A model generated the notes under the pieces. The model ran no database searches and was not told where the DNA came from. It saw only the letters and a program-made list of their open reading frames with translations. A program made the position numbers and the translations under genes. DNA of 64,000 bases from Acidobacteria bacterium SCN 69-37. Its GTDB lineage: Bacteria; Acidobacteriota; Vicinamibacteria; Vicinamibacterales; SCN-69-37. Shown here piece after piece: positions 48,815-58,207 of the stretch. Position 1 is the stretch's first letter, and every line of letters starts with the position of its first letter. The stretch is taken from contig MEDJ01000020.1 in assembly GCA_001724025.1 (NCBI GenBank), positions 1-64,000 on the forward strand, in the 5' to 3' direction.

Positions 48815-49576
48815 TCAGTCGCTCGCTGGTCGCACGAGCAGCATGCCGAAGCCGAACGCGCGATGCCGCCCGACACCGCGAATAAGAAGCTTGCGGAACT
48901 CTGCGGGGACACCGACCGACAATCTGCCTTCCATGACCGCGTTCGGGCGTTCGAGTTTCGCGTCGCCACCGCGCCGCATCGTTTCTCGTCTGAACTCCGC
49001 CAATGAAGCGTCCTTGACGGAACAGGCGCCGTCTCGCTCCATCTGACTCTTCAGCCAATGCACGTACACGTCTTCCCGATCGACTGTGGCTCCGTCAGGT
49101 GCATTGAGGGCGGAATGAATGAACGCATCGAGCTCTCTATGCTTGGGCCGGCCACTCCGGCCGACATCCAGCGGCCGGGTACCGGGCTGCCTGGTACGGA
49201 CGACGGGGCATGTGCGGGTGCGGAAGGCGACCAGCTGGCCGTCAACGAGGGGGGGCATTTCCCGCGTCTTACAGTCGTGAAGGAGATCGGCGGCTGACGG
49301 CCCCATCGCCTCTTCTAACTGGTGCTCATCCATGTCCGCGTATGCTAAAAGGAAGAGCAAGTCGGGCCGTTTCGATGACGCCTCGCACACGTCGTCAATG
49401 GCAAAGGTGAAGAGCGGAACGTCGGCGCGGTCCGTCGACTTCGCGAACAACTGGGAGAGGCCGGCATGAAGCAGGGCTCCGTCGTCGACCGATCGTCCGA
49501 GACGATGACGGACGCCTACTCTGAGCAGCGCGCGTCGGTCGAGCACGAGACGGACCAAGAATAGCGGGGAAGTCAC
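48815..49576 (-). CDS. cas6e: Cas6e crRNA endoribonuclease
   Basis: This 253-residue Cas6e/CasE begins MTSPLFLVRLVLDRRALLR. The two-RRM fold ends in the glycine-rich loop IRGVGRHRAFGFGMLLVRP typical of the family; the segment LSVGVPAEFRKLL precedes it. It cleaves pre-crRNA at the base of the repeat hairpin and stays bound in Cascade. The start overlaps the cas5 stop by 4 nt (ATGA). His residues near the N-terminus (e.g. VRHRLG) could be the catalytic His. Confidence 0.93.
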   Translation of the reverse strand: MTSPLFLVRLVLDRRALLRVGVRHRLGRSVDDGALLHAGLSQLFAKSTDRADVPLFTFAIDDVCEASSKRPDLLFLLAYADMDEHQLEEAMGPSAADLLHDCKTREMPPLVDGQLVAFRTRTCPVVRTRQPGTRPLDVGRSGRPKHRELDAFIHSALNAPDGATVDREDVYVHWLKSQMERDGACSVKDASLAEFRRETMRRGGDAKLERPNAVMEGRLSVGVPAEFRKLLIRGVGRHRAFGFGMLLVRPASD

Positions 49577-50244
49577 GATCGGGTCTCCTCTGGTACTGCC
49601 GGCCGCTTGATCCAGTCCGTGATGACGTAGCGACGCGCGTGACGTCGTTCAACACGAGAGAACGAGACTGGGACGTCGCTGCGTGCGTCGCCGCTGTCGC
49701 CGGTCGATTCGACAACGATTCGGTACGGCGGTTCGTCTGGGCGGTCGCAGAGAGGGGCCGCCAGCAAGGCACTCCGCATGTCGCCGTCGACGATACCGAT
49801 CAGGGGAACCACCGACGGCGGACAGGACCTGCGCCCGAGGAACAGTGGATATCGAGGCGAGTACAGGGCATCGGCGATGCGCCCGAGTAGCGTCGTGTCG
49901 CCTTCGAGCGCGGCGACAAAGCTGGCGTCCTGCAGGTAGTAACGATGGGAAACCACCGTGCCCTTGGTGCCGTACACGCTGTACTCCCGTCCTCGGAAGG
50001 CACCTCCCCCGGCGGTGTGGTAGTCGTGAAGCAGCGTACCTGCCCGGTCCACGCGGACGCCCATTCGGACTGTGCTGAGCTCCGAAACACGATCATCGTC
50101 GTCGCGCTGCACGCCGAGCGCCGCGGCGATGAGGCCAATCACGCCGCTCTTCGTCGGTTCTCGCTCTGTGTCTCTGATTCCCATCCTGCCCTGTGTCGAC
50201 CACGCCTGAAGGGGACCCTCGAGACGAACGACGAGCACGCTCAC
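49573..50244 (-). CDS. cas5e: Cascade subunit Cas5e
   Basis: This 223-residue Cas5e/CasD starts with the RAMP strand MSVLVVRLEGPLQAWSTQGR and the family segment RDTEREPTKSGVIGLIAAALG. It also has HDYHTAGGGAF and LGRRSCPPS. It caps the 5' handle of crRNA in Cascade. Overlaps cas7 upstream and cas6e downstream by 4 nt each. Confidence 0.95.
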   Translation of the reverse strand: MSVLVVRLEGPLQAWSTQGRMGIRDTEREPTKSGVIGLIAAALGVQRDDDDRVSELSTVRMGVRVDRAGTLLHDYHTAGGGAFRGREYSVYGTKGTVVSHRYYLQDASFVAALEGDTTLLGRIADALYSPRYPLFLGRRSCPPSVVPLIGIVDGDMRSALLAAPLCDRPDEPPYRIVVESTGDSGDARSDVPVSFSRVERRHARRYVITDWIKRPAVPEETRS

Positions 50245-51449
50245 GACGAGGCTCCACCACCACGCACGTGATCTTCGACAGTTCGATAGAACTCGTCGAT
50301 TGTCGTGATTCTGCGAGGCGCGGATTCATCGGTCGGCAGATCACGATCCGCCCAGGTGATGCGCTCGGCTTCGCCGAGCACGCCCTGCAACCTCGCGGCG
50401 TAAGACTCCAGCTTCTGGATCGAGTCATCCACGAGGTCTGCGTCGTCTCCCTTTGGTCGGGCCGGCTTCAGGAAGGCATTCGCTAGCGAGAGCGGCTGAC
50501 CTTTGTCGCGGATCACCGCCAGGGCATAGCTCGGAAAGTTGTGAGCGGCCATGCTGTTCTGCTTGCCCGTGGGGATGGCGCTAACGAACGCCTGCGCGAA
50601 GGCCCGGACCGCACGCTTCAGAAGGACATCGTCATCGTTGTCGAGGTTGGTACGGAGAGAATCGACATCGATGACGGTATAGCGGTAGAAGCAGGACGAG
50701 TTGAACTGGACGGTCCCCATCATGTCGGAGCCGGCTGTGTCCTTTGGCTTGAGGTCGTCAACAGCGGTGAAGAAGTCGAAGTCCATTTGGACGCGGTTCG
50801 TGGAGATGGCGTGCGCTACCTGACAGGATGCGTCCACGTTCCAGTCGGGTTTGTCGGCGATCATGCGGCCGAAGAGCGCGATATCCACCGTTCCCTTGGC
50901 GGTTCTCAGCAGCTCATCCAGTCTTGCTTTGAGTTCCTTCGGATACGCGCTCTCAGCGGCCTTCTTCGCGTCCCGACCGCTCCGCTTCTTCTCGTCCTTG
51001 GCAGGCGGCTCGTTGGGGACTGTAGTCGGTGCGAGCGCCGCACGGTGCTCGTTCAGTACGCTCGCGATGTCGCGAATGATGCGGCGAGGAACGAACAGAA
51101 GATACTCCGTCTTCTGCTGGTCGTCTTCGTCGCCCTTCTTGCTTCTGCCAAGTCCCACGCCATCAATGGCGCCAGTCGCCAAGGCGAGCGCTTCCTCAGT
51201 CGAGTGGCCAAACTCGTTTCGAAGGACGTCGGCGATGCTGTGGGCCAACCGCTTGGTGCGGGCGCCACGATTGTCGTCGTCAACAAGCCGCTCGAGTTCG
51301 AACATCTGGCGGATGGCCCGCTTCTGGGTCTGACTCGAGAGACGGGCGCGGCGGTGACCGCCGAACTCACAGTCTTTCGGAGCCCCCGTATCGTCTCGAT
51401 TCAGGTTCGACGGCGCAAAATTCTGGAGGATGTGCAGCTCGATCTTCAC
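50241..51449 (-). CDS. cas7e: Cascade backbone subunit Cas7e
   Basis: This ~402-residue Cas7e/CasC forms the hexameric crRNA backbone. It starts at GTG 51449 (KIELHILQNFAPSNLNRDDT, then RRARLSSQTQKRAIR), 8 nt after AAAGGA. The in-frame extension to 51695 covers cas11 and is not real. Further landmarks are FGRMIADKPDWNVDASCQVA, TAGSDMMGTVQFNSSCFYRY and NSMAAHNFPSYALAVIRDKG. At ~400 residues it is a little longer than the E. coli protein; a Lys/Arg-rich insert (AKDEKKRSGRDAKKAAE) accounts for it. Confidence 0.95.
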   Translation of the reverse strand: MKIELHILQNFAPSNLNRDDTGAPKDCEFGGHRRARLSSQTQKRAIRQMFELERLVDDDNRGARTKRLAHSIADVLRNEFGHSTEEALALATGAIDGVGLGRSKKGDEDDQQKTEYLLFVPRRIIRDIASVLNEHRAALAPTTVPNEPPAKDEKKRSGRDAKKAAESAYPKELKARLDELLRTAKGTVDIALFGRMIADKPDWNVDASCQVAHAISTNRVQMDFDFFTAVDDLKPKDTAGSDMMGTVQFNSSCFYRYTVIDVDSLRTNLDNDDDVLLKRAVRAFAQAFVSAIPTGKQNSMAAHNFPSYALAVIRDKGQPLSLANAFLKPARPKGDDADLVDDSIQKLESYAARLQGVLGEAERITWADRDLPTDESAPRRITTIDEFYRTVEDHVRGGGASS

Positions 51450-51465
51450 GTTTGAGGTCCTTTCG

Positions 51466-51978
51466 TCAGGAAGCTGTGGTCGGGAGAGAGTCGTCTGAGT
51501 CGTGAATCCAGAAGGCGCGCGCCCATCTGCGGCGAGTGTTGTTTGAAGGGTGATTCCAGAATCGAATGGCCCGATGAAGGTCCACCCAGTCAAGTCCGAT
51601 TCCGGTGCTGGCCACCAGGCCGACCGCGTGCCGAAGATGCGGGCCGAGATCGACTCTATCTGCGCCAAGCAATGCCCGGAATCTGAGTTCGACACTGTCG
51701 CTGACCTGGGCGAGGAGTCTCAGGGCCGAGGGAAGAGATGAGCTGCCCGACTCGGGGTGCAGTGCAAACAGGCCCGCGAGCAGCAGCGCATCGTCTTCCG
51801 CCTGTCTCGTCGAAGTGTTGCGTGACGAGACGAACGGGAGAACGATTGGCAGGCCTTCTAGAGCCCGATTTTCCTGAAGGCTGGCTCGAAGGCGCGCCAA
51901 CGCCGCGCGTTCCTGTCGGGAGGCGAGGGTTTCCAGGTGATGCACGAGAAGGTCGCGATGTTCTTCGGGCGTAGTCAT
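51466..51978 (-). CDS. cas11: Cascade small subunit Cas11 (Cse2)
   Basis: This 170-residue helical Cse2/CasB starts at MTTPEEHRDLLVHHLETLAS, then RQERAALARLRASL. Its C-terminal part is LHRAIRFWNHPSNNTRRRWARAFW, the family's basic end. Two copies bridge the Cas7 filament in Cascade. ATG 51978 overlaps the cas8e stop (ATGA). The frame reaching 52080 lies inside cas8e and is not used. Confidence 0.92.
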   Translation of the reverse strand: MTTPEEHRDLLVHHLETLASRQERAALARLRASLQENRALEGLPIVLPFVSSRNTSTRQAEDDALLLAGLFALHPESGSSSLPSALRLLAQVSDSVELRFRALLGADRVDLGPHLRHAVGLVASTGIGLDWVDLHRAIRFWNHPSNNTRRRWARAFWIHDSDDSLPTTAS

Positions 51979-53549
51979 GTGAGGGAGTCTCCTACGGTCG
52001 ATGCGGGCGTGGTCGACGCGGTGAGTCTGGATAGCGCGGCTCGGAAGGACTGTTCCGCCAAGGCTCTGGCTTTGAGCCACCGTCCGGTCGTTTCTGTCCG
52101 CTCGGTCGCGTTGTGAAACACGCCGGTGACGACGCGTGTCGCTTCGCGCTGGAACTCTTCCAGCGCGTCCTGTGGGTCGTCTGCGAGTCGTCTCATAAAG
52201 TGGTCGAAGACAACGCCGAGACCACTCCAGGCAGCGGGTGCGGCTCCAAAGGAGTCGGCAAGCGCGCGCACATCGTCGGTGGCGGGATCGCGCTCCCCTG
52301 GGGCGAGCGCGACGCGTGCGTATCGAAATAGAGCGGCGCTCAGCGAAGACACGCTCTGCTCGGCTACTCGGATGGCTTCCCGTACCGCTGAGGCTGCTTC
52401 GGGGTCGTTGAAGCAGCGGCCCTGCGCTTGGACACGTTCTGCACGTACAGCATCGATCCGAGACTTCTCGGCGGCCATGCCCAGAACTTCGATGTCGAAC
52501 GTGACGCTACCGAGAGTCTCGACGGCCTCGTTGCTGGCGACGAGGTCGATCGCATGAGGTCGTTCGAACGCCGAGGAGTCGCTGCGGGCCGCCTCGAACA
52601 GTGCGGCGGAGCTTCGCCAAAATGCGCGGTCGACATCAACGCCGATAGGAAGCCACCCCAGCTTCTCGTGTCGACGATAGGCGAGCATGGGATCGCGGGG
52701 GGCAGCGTCAGGGAGGCCCTGCCAGACGGCATTGACGAAGTGGGTGACCGTCCCTTCGTCGTGGACGAGCTCGACGCGGCGACTCAGCCGCGTCAAGAGG
52801 TCGAGATAGCCGAGCGGCGGATACTTCGGCTCACTGGACAGGCGCAGTTCGGTCGGCGGCGGCTCTTGCTCCCAGGCGCACGCGTCGCGTGCGCCGCCGG
52901 TCGGCACAGGTTCGCTGTCCCCGTACTTCAGAAGGTTGGCGGCGAGTGTTTCGAAGAGAGTCCTGCCACGGACGACGATCACGGCACCGCGAACGAGGGG
53001 CGCCGCCGTTGCTGCCGTTGGTTCCCCCGGCTTTCTCACTAGGCCACCGGTCGCAAAGGCGTGATACGCAAGCAGGGCGCGGGCGGCACGCCTCGGGGAC
53101 ATCGACGGTGAAATTGAGGCTGGTCGATGCTGGAAGAGTTCCCGAGCCCCACCCCACCGGGCCCGCGCGACTTCGAGTTCGTCGATTGGCGTCAGGTAGT
53201 CACTGAACTGCGCCAGGAGCCCACGTGTCTGCGCAAACGGCCGCGTGGGGTGAAAGAGGTCCATGCGGTCCTCGACCGAATCCAGATACGCGTGCACTTT
53301 GGCGGCTTCGAACGCTCCAGAGGACGCGATGGCCGCCCATTCCTTCATGGAGCGGGGGCCATCGTACGCTCGATGGAGCACCGCGAGAAGATGCCGCGTC
53401 AGTGCGGCGATCGCCAGAGGAGAGACGTCGGCCAGTGCGCGGATGTGATGCGCGTTGGCGAGGGCATCTCGAGTTGACATCTCGGTCACCGTGCCATCGG
53501 GGAGTTCGACTTGGAGCCAGGGACGACTGGTGAGGTTGAAGGATGCCAT
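51975..53549 (-). CDS. cas8e: Cascade large subunit Cas8e (Cse1)
   Basis: This ~524-residue Cas8e/CasA recognises the PAM and recruits Cas3. It begins MASFNLTSRPWLQVELPDGT, the standard Cse1 start. Next come LADVSPLAIAALTRHLLAVL and HPTRPFAQTRGL, and the C-terminal four-helix bundle is near YARVALAPGERDPATDDVRAL. ATG 53549 lies inside the end of cas3 (64-nt overlap), with no strong ribosome-binding site, which suggests translational coupling. Confidence 0.94.
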   Translation of the reverse strand: MASFNLTSRPWLQVELPDGTVTEMSTRDALANAHHIRALADVSPLAIAALTRHLLAVLHRAYDGPRSMKEWAAIASSGAFEAAKVHAYLDSVEDRMDLFHPTRPFAQTRGLLAQFSDYLTPIDELEVARARWGGARELFQHRPASISPSMSPRRAARALLAYHAFATGGLVRKPGEPTAATAAPLVRGAVIVVRGRTLFETLAANLLKYGDSEPVPTGGARDACAWEQEPPPTELRLSSEPKYPPLGYLDLLTRLSRRVELVHDEGTVTHFVNAVWQGLPDAAPRDPMLAYRRHEKLGWLPIGVDVDRAFWRSSAALFEAARSDSSAFERPHAIDLVASNEAVETLGSVTFDIEVLGMAAEKSRIDAVRAERVQAQGRCFNDPEAASAVREAIRVAEQSVSSLSAALFRYARVALAPGERDPATDDVRALADSFGAAPAAWSGLGVVFDHFMRRLADDPQDALEEFQREATRVVTGVFHNATERTETTGRWLKARALAEQSFRAALSRLTASTTPASTVGDSLT

Positions 53550-56278
53550 ATGGAAGATTCTGGACGGATTTTGCGAACGAGAAGGCCGAGTTCCGGATCG
53601 AGCTCGAGCCGGTGTTCGCCTACAAACGCAATGTTGTCGTGGAAGGCGACTGCGCGGCGGTACCGGAGGGCTGCGCGGCTCGTCCAAGAGGGCGGCGAGT
53701 AGGCGGAGTCGTTCAATAGTGCCCGAACGACAGCTGGCCGAGACACCGAGATCGTCCGCTGTGCCAGTCGACGCGTGACGGTCCAGTCCGGCTCAAGGCT
53801 CAGATCAAATGGATCTGCGTCCTGCTCTGACAGGAATACCTGTCCGTTTCGACCGACAAGGCAGACCACCTGGACAGACAGATCGACGTCGCGAGTCAGT
53901 GCCTTCAGCTCTTCGTGAATCTGAGGGTCTTCGTCGTCGCCGAACGGCATTCGAAGGTCCCCGAAAAGGTCATCCTCGTCGTATGGTGACGGCACCAACC
54001 GCGTCTGAGCCATCTGAGTCTTGGCGATGGACGTTCCCAGATAGTCGTTGTGTGCCTCGATGAGGGAGTCATCGGCCGGCGGCGCGCCCGAAAGGTACAC
54101 CTCGTCCACGAGTGATTCGATCTCGGCCGGCAGTGACATCGTGGTACGCCCCTGCAGAACCTTGAGCGTGCGGCGGACCAACCACTCCGCGTAGACTCCG
54201 GCGACCTCGCGAATGGGGACACTATCGAACGACCCTGCCGGATATGCGATCCAGAGTCGAGGCGTGTCGTGGCCTGCCGATCGATTGGTCCTGTCCTGGT
54301 GTCGATGGAGTCGCCCTGCTCTCTGCAGCAGCAGGTCGATCGGGGCAAGGTCCGTGACGAGAAGGTCGAAGTCGACATCCAGGCTTTGTTCGATGACCTG
54401 TGTGCCGATGACGAGATGGCGTTCCGGCCGTTGAGCGCCACGGCGCTGCGGTCCGAGAAGGTGCTCCAAGCGCTCCTCGCGGGCCTGACGATCAGCGGGG
54501 AGCATGCTCGCATGCAGCAGTGTGCCCGGCACCTCTGGCGCGAGGCGCGCGACGGCTGCGCGCGCCGATTGGGCCCGCGCGATCGTGTTGCAGATCCAAC
54601 CGACACATCCCCCGTCGCGAACGGCATCTACCGTGAGTCGAGCGATGGTTTCGATGTCCGGATCGATGCGCTCGATCTTGACGCTGATCGGTTGCCCTCG
54701 TGGAGACACGTGCCGCGCCGAGACGTGGTCGAGGCTGATCGTCGTGATTCGCGGGTAGCTGGCCTCAGGGAACGTCGGCAACTCGCGAGAGAGTCCGAGG
54801 CCGTTTCGATAGGCCGTCAGAAGGCGTTGCCTCCGCAGACGCGGTAATGTGGCCGACAGCAGCACAACGGTCGTCCCCATAGCTGCGAGCCACTCAAGCA
54901 GCCGATCAAGAATTGCACTGGTGAACGCGTCGTATGCGTGAACCTCATCAAGCACAACAGTCTTGCCAGCCAGTCCGAACAGACGGACGAAGGCATGGCG
55001 CGTCCGGAGGACGCCCAGTAGCGCCTGGTCAACCGTACCGACGCCGTACTCGGCCAACAGGGCGCGCTTCTTGGGGAGAAACCATTCTTCGGCGCGAACG
55101 CCGCCGAGGCGGACTGAGTCGTCATCATGAACTGCCCGTATCGAGCGAAAGGCCTCGACTGAATCTGCGTCTGCATGGGCAAGAACCAACGTCGACGCAA
55201 CCATGGGTTCACTGTCGTTCAGAAACGTCCTGGTACGCCCGAACATCTGATTGGCCGTGGCTCGAGTGGGGAGACCAACGTATAGACCGTGCTGGCCCAA
55301 TCGGCTGGCTGCCGCCTGAGCAATGAGAAGCGCGGCCTCAGTCTTGCCTTCTCCCATCGGGGCCTCGATAACCACCAAGGATGGCGACGCCAATGTCGTG
55401 GCTACATCTTCAGCCGCGACATGAAGCGGCCAGGGGGACAGGAAAGGGAACAGCTCGCCAAAGCCACGATTCGACCGCGTAGCGGGAGGCCGCATGCCGA
55501 CAGCTTCGAGCGCTTCCAGGGCCCGCTTCAGAGCGAGGGGCCAATACACCTCGAGCGGCACTTCCGGCAGCTCGTAGGGAAAGCAGTCCTCCATGGAGCC
55601 GATCCAGTCGGCGACCGATGTCATGCCTGCGAGGCACATGACGTAGCCGTGGTCGATCGCTGACGGGACCTCTGGGCCGACGTCAAAATGCCGGCGTAGC
55701 AGGTCGATCGCATCTCGCCGAGCCTCGTCCCAGCAAGGGCGCTCGCCGCGTTCACGCCTGCTCATGGGGGCTCTGTTCAGGGAGGCGTCGGTCGGAAACT
55801 CACCATGATGGGCCGCGACAGCCCGCGCGATCGATCGCGACACCGCCTTGGATGCGCCCAGGGCGAGCAGCGCCTCGCACACGAATCCGACACCTGCTGG
55901 GCCATGGCGCTTGGAGAGAGTTGGCGGATTGAGGTCAAAGCCGCGGGCTGCGAGCAGGCGCCTGGCCCAATCAACCTTCGCCTGGAACGCGGGCGTATAT
56001 TTCCCTATGTCATGGAGGGCGATTACGAAGAGGAGAAGTCTCAGGGACGCCGGTTCGTCGGGCAGGAGACTCAGGAGCCGACGACGTAGCGCTCGCGGGG
56101 CATGTGTCGTGAGAAGGTGGTGAGCTACCGCGGCAACATCCAGCATGTGGTACAGCAATGGATGCGCCGGACAGCGGCCGGTAGGCTGGGCCTTCCCCCA
56201 GCACTCCCAGGCTGGACGGCCGGCCGCGACCGCGATCCAGGCGTCAGGACTGATGAACGCGGTCTGGGACCGATTCAC
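53486..56278 (-). CDS. cas3: Cas3 HD nuclease-helicase
   Basis: This 930-residue protein fuses the HD nuclease and the SF2 helicase. HD: H44, H89-D90 (VIALHDIGKYTPAFQAK), HH at ~157-158 and D224 (SVADWIGSME). Helicase: Walker A APMGEGKT (306-313), box II VVLDEVHAYD (444-447 DEVH), SAT at 475-477. C-terminal helicase motifs are in EQSLDVDFDLLVTDLAPIDL and QRAGRLHRH. GTG start 56278 with GAGG 7 nt upstream. First gene of the operon. It degrades DNA bound by Cascade, acting 3' to 5' by family precedent. Confidence 0.97.
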   Translation of the reverse strand: MNRSQTAFISPDAWIAVAAGRPAWECWGKAQPTGRCPAHPLLYHMLDVAAVAHHLLTTHAPRALRRRLLSLLPDEPASLRLLLFVIALHDIGKYTPAFQAKVDWARRLLAARGFDLNPPTLSKRHGPAGVGFVCEALLALGASKAVSRSIARAVAAHHGEFPTDASLNRAPMSRRERGERPCWDEARRDAIDLLRRHFDVGPEVPSAIDHGYVMCLAGMTSVADWIGSMEDCFPYELPEVPLEVYWPLALKRALEALEAVGMRPPATRSNRGFGELFPFLSPWPLHVAAEDVATTLASPSLVVIEAPMGEGKTEAALLIAQAAASRLGQHGLYVGLPTRATANQMFGRTRTFLNDSEPMVASTLVLAHADADSVEAFRSIRAVHDDDSVRLGGVRAEEWFLPKKRALLAEYGVGTVDQALLGVLRTRHAFVRLFGLAGKTVVLDEVHAYDAFTSAILDRLLEWLAAMGTTVVLLSATLPRLRRQRLLTAYRNGLGLSRELPTFPEASYPRITTISLDHVSARHVSPRGQPISVKIERIDPDIETIARLTVDAVRDGGCVGWICNTIARAQSARAAVARLAPEVPGTLLHASMLPADRQAREERLEHLLGPQRRGAQRPERHLVIGTQVIEQSLDVDFDLLVTDLAPIDLLLQRAGRLHRHQDRTNRSAGHDTPRLWIAYPAGSFDSVPIREVAGVYAEWLVRRTLKVLQGRTTMSLPAEIESLVDEVYLSGAPPADDSLIEAHNDYLGTSIAKTQMAQTRLVPSPYDEDDLFGDLRMPFGDDEDPQIHEELKALTRDVDLSVQVVCLVGRNGQVFLSEQDADPFDLSLEPDWTVTRRLAQRTISVSRPAVVRALLNDSAYSPPSWTSRAALRYRRAVAFHDNIAFVGEHRLELDPELGLLVRKIRPESSIWHPSTSPVVPGSKSNSPMAR

Positions 56279-56372
56279 GTGACAACCTCATGCAAGCGAG
56301 CGTTGTTCGGCCGGTGGTCGAGGCTGAGCCCGCTCGCTGCCTGGCGAGGAGACTTGATGCTGTCATAGTGAC

Positions 56373-56383
56373 CTATCCGATAG
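56373..56383. promoter_or_regulatory. Palindrome CTATCCGATAG upstream of cas3, possible operator
   Basis: A perfect 5+1+5 palindrome lies 95 nt upstream of the cas3 start codon. On the minus strand its left side overlaps a -10-like TATACT, so a protein bound here could block cas transcription. It is a candidate site for the WYL regulator encoded next door. The remaining 56279-56456 interval shows no convincing gene. Confidence 0.35.
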
Positions 56384-56456
56384 TATAGAAGAGCCATCAT
56401 GGAAGGCCAGGCACAACCGTCCGGATCGGACCGGATGAGTCGTGCAGTCGCTTTCA

Positions 56457-57476
56457 TCACCGCGGCCCTCTATCGACTGGGCCTGACGCGGAGTCACCGG
56501 AAGTCGTCGCACGGTATCGTGTGAGCGCCTCTCTCATCTCTCTCTCCACCTCGCTCCTCAACCCCCGCGGCTTCACCACCTCCGCCTCGGCGCCGAACTG
56601 CATCACCCAGCGTTTGACCTCGCCGAGGCCGCTGACGCGCACTTGGAGCACGCAGCCGCCGTCGACGGTGTCCTGGACGCGGGCGGTCGGGTGCCACTGG
56701 CGCTCGCGGATCCAGCGCGCCTGCCGCGGCGCAAAACGGATCGCCACCTCGACGGGCCGTCGACCCTTCTCGATCGCGAACGCGCCGGCCGCGTAGCGCC
56801 GGTAGTCGAAGTCGGCCGGAATCTCGTAGCCGTCAGTGATCTGGGTAACCCGGAGGATACGATGAATCGCGAAGTCCCGCACCTGCCGCCGGGTGTCGTC
56901 CCACGCGGCCACATACCAGTCGCCGCGATGGTTGAACACATGCCACGGCCGGATGCGCCGGCTCGTCGTCCGATTGCGCGAGAGGCTGCGATAGTCGATC
57001 GCGGCCACGCAGCGACGGCTGAAGGCCTCGAGCACGGCCGCGAACACCGCGGGATCGCTCCGATACGTGGGGCCGACATCGAGCGAGAGTCCGGCGTCGA
57101 TCAGCCCGGGTGATACGGAGATGGGCTCCGGCAACATGTCGCGCATCTTCCGGAGCGCGGTCTCGAGGTCGGCCTCGAACGGCGTGCCGCGATACTGGTG
57201 CAGCACCTTCTCGGCGAAGAACAGCGCGACGACCTCGCCGCGGCTGAGCGTGACCGGCGCGACGAGCGCCGCGGGCTCGGTCAGCCGGTACGTGGCCCGC
57301 GTGTGGTCGAACTCGATCGGCACGGCCCAGTCGTCGCGCAGGAAATCGAAGTCGCGATACGCGGTCCGCACACTGACCTCGAAGTGCCCGGCCAGATCGG
57401 TCGCGGTGACCGGACGCCCGGCCTGCAACTGCGCCAGCGCCCAGAGCGCCCGGCGGAGCAGGCGACGGCTCGGCAT
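56457..57476 (-). CDS. WYL-domain transcriptional regulator
   Basis: This ~339-residue regulator has an N-terminal HTH_11/DeoR-like winged helix (RRALWALAQLQAGRPVTATD, LAGHFEVSVRTAYRDFDFL), a WYL domain (CVAAIDYRSLSRNRTTSRRI, RGDWYVAAWDDTRR) and a C-terminal WCX-type domain (VQDTVDGGCVLQVRVSGLGE). Start chosen at MPSRRLLRRAL (57476); the frame runs to 57554. It has the same orientation as cas3 and lies just upstream. WYL proteins control several prokaryotic defence loci, so regulation of the cas operon is plausible but inferred. Confidence 0.87.
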   Translation of the reverse strand: MPSRRLLRRALWALAQLQAGRPVTATDLAGHFEVSVRTAYRDFDFLRDDWAVPIEFDHTRATYRLTEPAALVAPVTLSRGEVVALFFAEKVLHQYRGTPFEADLETALRKMRDMLPEPISVSPGLIDAGLSLDVGPTYRSDPAVFAAVLEAFSRRCVAAIDYRSLSRNRTTSRRIRPWHVFNHRGDWYVAAWDDTRRQVRDFAIHRILRVTQITDGYEIPADFDYRRYAAGAFAIEKGRRPVEVAIRFAPRQARWIRERQWHPTARVQDTVDGGCVLQVRVSGLGEVKRWVMQFGAEAEVVKPRGLRSEVEREMREALTRYRATTSGDSASGPVDRGPR

Positions 57477-57590
57477 GACTCGTCCGCGAAACGGAGCGGC
57501 CGGCAGCGACAGGGACGCGGCGAGCGGGCGTCGACTGACCATGTGATTCGTCAATCGGCCGCCGCGCCGCTGTCTTCAGTCCCCGCGCTG

Positions 57591-58106
57591 TCAGTCGATA
57601 GGCCTCAGCGCCACCGATACCTCTACGCGTGGGTCGAGCGCCCGCACGTCGAAGGCCGCATCACCTCGACCTGCCTCGTGACGAACGGCCACGATCACCT
57701 GCTCGGGGCCGGGCCCCTCGGCCGCCAGCCGCTCGAGCACCACAGTGTTGTACTCTGGCGAAAGGCTGTACCAGGCGCCCGTGGCCGCATCGACCACCAC
57801 GGGCACGAGACCGAACACGATGTCGAGCACGACGATGCCGGCGCGGATCGATCGCTGGATGTCGATCGTCCGCGAGGTGTAACCGGGGGCGGACACGGTC
57901 ATGGCATAGCTCCGGTTCCGCTGCAGGCTGAACGACGCCGGCGTGGCGTAGGTCGTTGTGGAGGGATCGGTCGCGACGGACGCGCCGACCGGGGTGGATT
58001 CGACGCGAATCATTTGTCGGGTGCCGCCGAACACCAGGCCGCAGGCCGACGACGAGAAGGCAACGAGCAGGACGAACGACGCGAAGAGAAGGCTTCTGCG
58101 AATCAC
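57591..58106 (-). CDS. Lipoprotein with PEGA-like domain
   Basis: This ~171-residue lipoprotein has signal LLFASFVLLVAFSSSACG with lipobox SSAC. A PEGA-like beta domain follows (IRVESTPVGASVATDPSTTT, RNRSYAMTVSAPGYTSRTI) and then a hydrophobic segment (AGIVVLDIVFGLVPVVVDAA), as in small outer-membrane lipoproteins with a short membrane-associated hairpin. GTG 58106 is chosen because AAAGGAG lies 7 nt upstream; the longer frame to 58160 is less likely. Function unknown. Confidence 0.7.
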   Translation of the reverse strand: MIRRSLLFASFVLLVAFSSSACGLVFGGTRQMIRVESTPVGASVATDPSTTTYATPASFSLQRNRSYAMTVSAPGYTSRTIDIQRSIRAGIVVLDIVFGLVPVVVDAATGAWYSLSPEYNTVVLERLAAEGPGPEQVIVAVRHEAGRGDAAFDVRALDPRVEVSVALRPID

Positions 58107-58207
58107 GAGTGGACTCCTTTGTCGATGACAGGAGCCAGCGTGAACCGGTCCCCCTGACAAACGGTGTCAGGGGCGACGCCCTCGTTCCGCGCTCACGGGA
58201 GACGCAC

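Noticed and set aside
48814-48969. N-terminal extension of cas1
   Set aside because: Overlaps cas6e in another frame and lacks Cas1 character; ATG 48813 directly follows the cas6e stop.
51450-51695. N-terminal extension of cas7e
   Set aside because: It lies entirely within cas11; GTG 51449 has a good AAAGGA site and starts at the conserved KIELHILQN.
56275-56460. 61-residue frame between cas3 and the WYL gene
   Set aside because: No recognisable domain, overlaps the probable cas promoter and the cas3 start, and lacks a convincing ribosome-binding site.
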